Shown here: piece by piece, positions 63,192 through 64,000 of the stretch | How the letters are laid out: every line of letters starts with the position of its first letter | Numbering within the stretch: the stretch's first letter is position 1 | Assembly: GCA_964603125.1 (NCBI GenBank) | Contig: CAZRUA010000001.1 | Span: forward strand, 186,001 to 250,000 | Direction: 5' to 3' | Origin: CAZRUA01 sp964603125 | GTDB lineage: Bacteria > Bacteroidota > Bacteroidia > B-17B0 > Aurantibacillaceae | DNA: 64,000 nt | The notes under the pieces: model-generated | Database searches by the model: none | Told to the model about the DNA's origin: nothing | What the model saw: only the letters and a program-made list of their open reading frames with translations | Translations under genes and position numbers: made by a program

Positions 63192-64000
63192 TTAAGGTAA
63201 TATAGTGAATTTAATCTCAAATATTACCCCTTTTTCGCTGGGTAATCGGTTTATTGTGCCGTTTAATTGACTTGCTAAAATTTTTATCAGTTCCAAACCA
63301 AATGATTCATGACTATCTTCCAAATTAATATTTGTGCCAATCCCATTATCGCCTATTTGTAAATTATACTGATTATTGCCAAAATGGTCCAATTTAAAAA
63401 CAATTAAGTTTTTGTTTTTATCGCTAGTAAAGGCATATTTGAGCGAATTAGATACGATTTCGTTTGTAAGTAAACCAATGGTAATCAAATTATCGAGATC
63501 AAGATTTTGTACATTGACTTGAATATCCGTTTCTATTTTAAATTTTATGTTATAGGTACTAATTAATTGGGTTATTAAATTTTGCACATAGTCTCTCAAT
63601 TTTATCTTTGTCAAATCGCCTCCTGAGTAAAGTTTTTCGTGTATCGATGCCATAGCGTATACCCTATTTTTACAGTCCTGAAAAACATTCAGTGCAGTTT
63701 CGTCATTCAAATAACCCATTTGTAAATTAAGTATACTTGAAATTACTTGTAAGTTATTTTTAACACGGTGGTGAACTTCTTTTAAAAGCGACTCTATTGT
63801 TTGTTTTTGTTGTTTAGCAACTTTGTATCTATTAAAGATATAGAGCGAAATAAAAAGAAGAATTGCAAGTAAAACAATTGCAGCATATATTATTGTTTTC
63901 TGACTTTCACTTTCTTTTGCCAGTAGAATATCTTTTTTTTCTTGTTCAACTTTTGAAGCTGCTTCTTTTTTTTCAAATTCGTGCTTCATTTGTAAGCTCA
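63192..64000 (-). CDS. Sensor histidine kinase (HisKA_2 type), N-terminus beyond the window
   Basis: A partial gene, open in frame through the window end; the visible ATG at 63989 is probably internal because codons before it are open (Ser-Leu-Gln). Visible parts: a charged coiled segment (KHEFEKKEAASKVEQEKKD, typical of the end of TPR-type sensors), one transmembrane helix (AAIVLLAILLFISLYIFNRY), the dimerisation box EVHHRVKNNLQVISSILNLQ with the phosphoacceptor His, and a HATPase_c domain with NEIVSNSLKYAF and IGDNGIG. It autophosphorylates on His; the missing part is probably a TPR input domain. No response regulator is in the window. Confidence 0.9.
   Translation of the reverse strand, partial: SLQMKHEFEKKEAASKVEQEKKDILLAKESESQKTIIYAAIVLLAILLFISLYIFNRYKVAKQQKQTIESLLKEVHHRVKNNLQVISSILNLQMGYLNDETALNVFQDCKNRVYAMASIHEKLYSGGDLTKIKLRDYVQNLITQLISTYNIKFKIETDIQVNVQNLDLDNLITIGLLTNEIVSNSLKYAFTSDKNKNLIVFKLDHFGNNQYNLQIGDNGIGTNINLEDSHESFGLELIKILASQLNGTINRLPSEKGVIFEIKFTILP

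Overview
This 64 kb window comes from an AT-rich member of the Bacteroidota (Cytophaga-Flavobacterium-Bacteroides group). The evidence is the gliding-motility lipoproteins GldD and GldH, two proteins with type IX secretion system (T9SS) C-terminal sorting domains (one type A, one gliding-associated type B), an ExbB-ExbD-ExbD-TonB energiser, a TonB-dependent receptor paired with a DUF4249 lipoprotein, two-component-type propeller sensors, and several TTTG-N19-TAnnTTTG promoters instead of sigma70-like ones. Genus cannot be set from this sequence. A run of 10 N bases at 43127-43136 shows a draft scaffold, perhaps a metagenome-assembled genome. Coding density is very high. No gene-free stretch exceeds about 230 bp, and I see no tRNA, rRNA, CRISPR array, insertion sequence or prophage.

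Layout. 1-1885: an OsmC / NADP-oxidoreductase / SDR operon opposite an HxlR regulator. 1887-13177: a minus-strand block with a giant alpha-2-macroglobulin, CorA, a coiled-coil protein and a propeller-SpoIIE phosphatase sensor. 13401-15812: urocanate hydratase, a Cys-rich DUF5522 protein and a tiny lipoprotein. 16041-22041: exbB-exbD-exbD-tonB, a small membrane protein, a PstS-like lipoprotein and a TPR protein, behind a textbook promoter. 22089-25514: gldD and ssb (gldE, often between them in relatives, is absent), then DsbD. 25524-28770: DUF3592, O-methyltransferase, TPR, pheS, with purN divergent. 28767-33755: a 1662-residue T9SS surface protein with eight near-identical PKD-like repeats. 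33862-38475: gldH, RicT-like PSP1 protein, holB, DAHP synthase-chorismate mutase, Rieske-like lipoprotein. 38565-47318: CtpA-like protease, a tight nucleotide-sugar operon (aminotransferase, ugd, methyltransferase, UDP-glucuronate decarboxylase), then pbpC and a lipoprotein. 47409-53743: propeller histidine kinase, LytTR regulator, T9SS type A protein, RlmB. 53814-64000: a membrane pyrophosphatase fused to a YceI domain, a periplasmic TonB-C protein, DUF4249 / TonB receptor, an OmpA protein with thrombospondin-3 repeats, and a partial sensor kinase.

Many genes serve the envelope: T9SS cargo and gliding lipoproteins, TonB energisation and receptor, peptidoglycan synthesis (PBP1C), periplasmic defence (alpha-2-macroglobulin), DsbD redox transfer and OmpA anchoring. 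The most unusual items are the pyrophosphatase-YceI fusion, a spurious acpP fragment spliced into the aminotransferase gene at a shared 12-mer, a likely one-base frameshift at the end of the TPR gene, a Rieske-like protein lacking one iron-sulfur ligand, and gldD directly behind a terminator-like hairpin. I did not find a clearly new multi-gene defence or mobile system.
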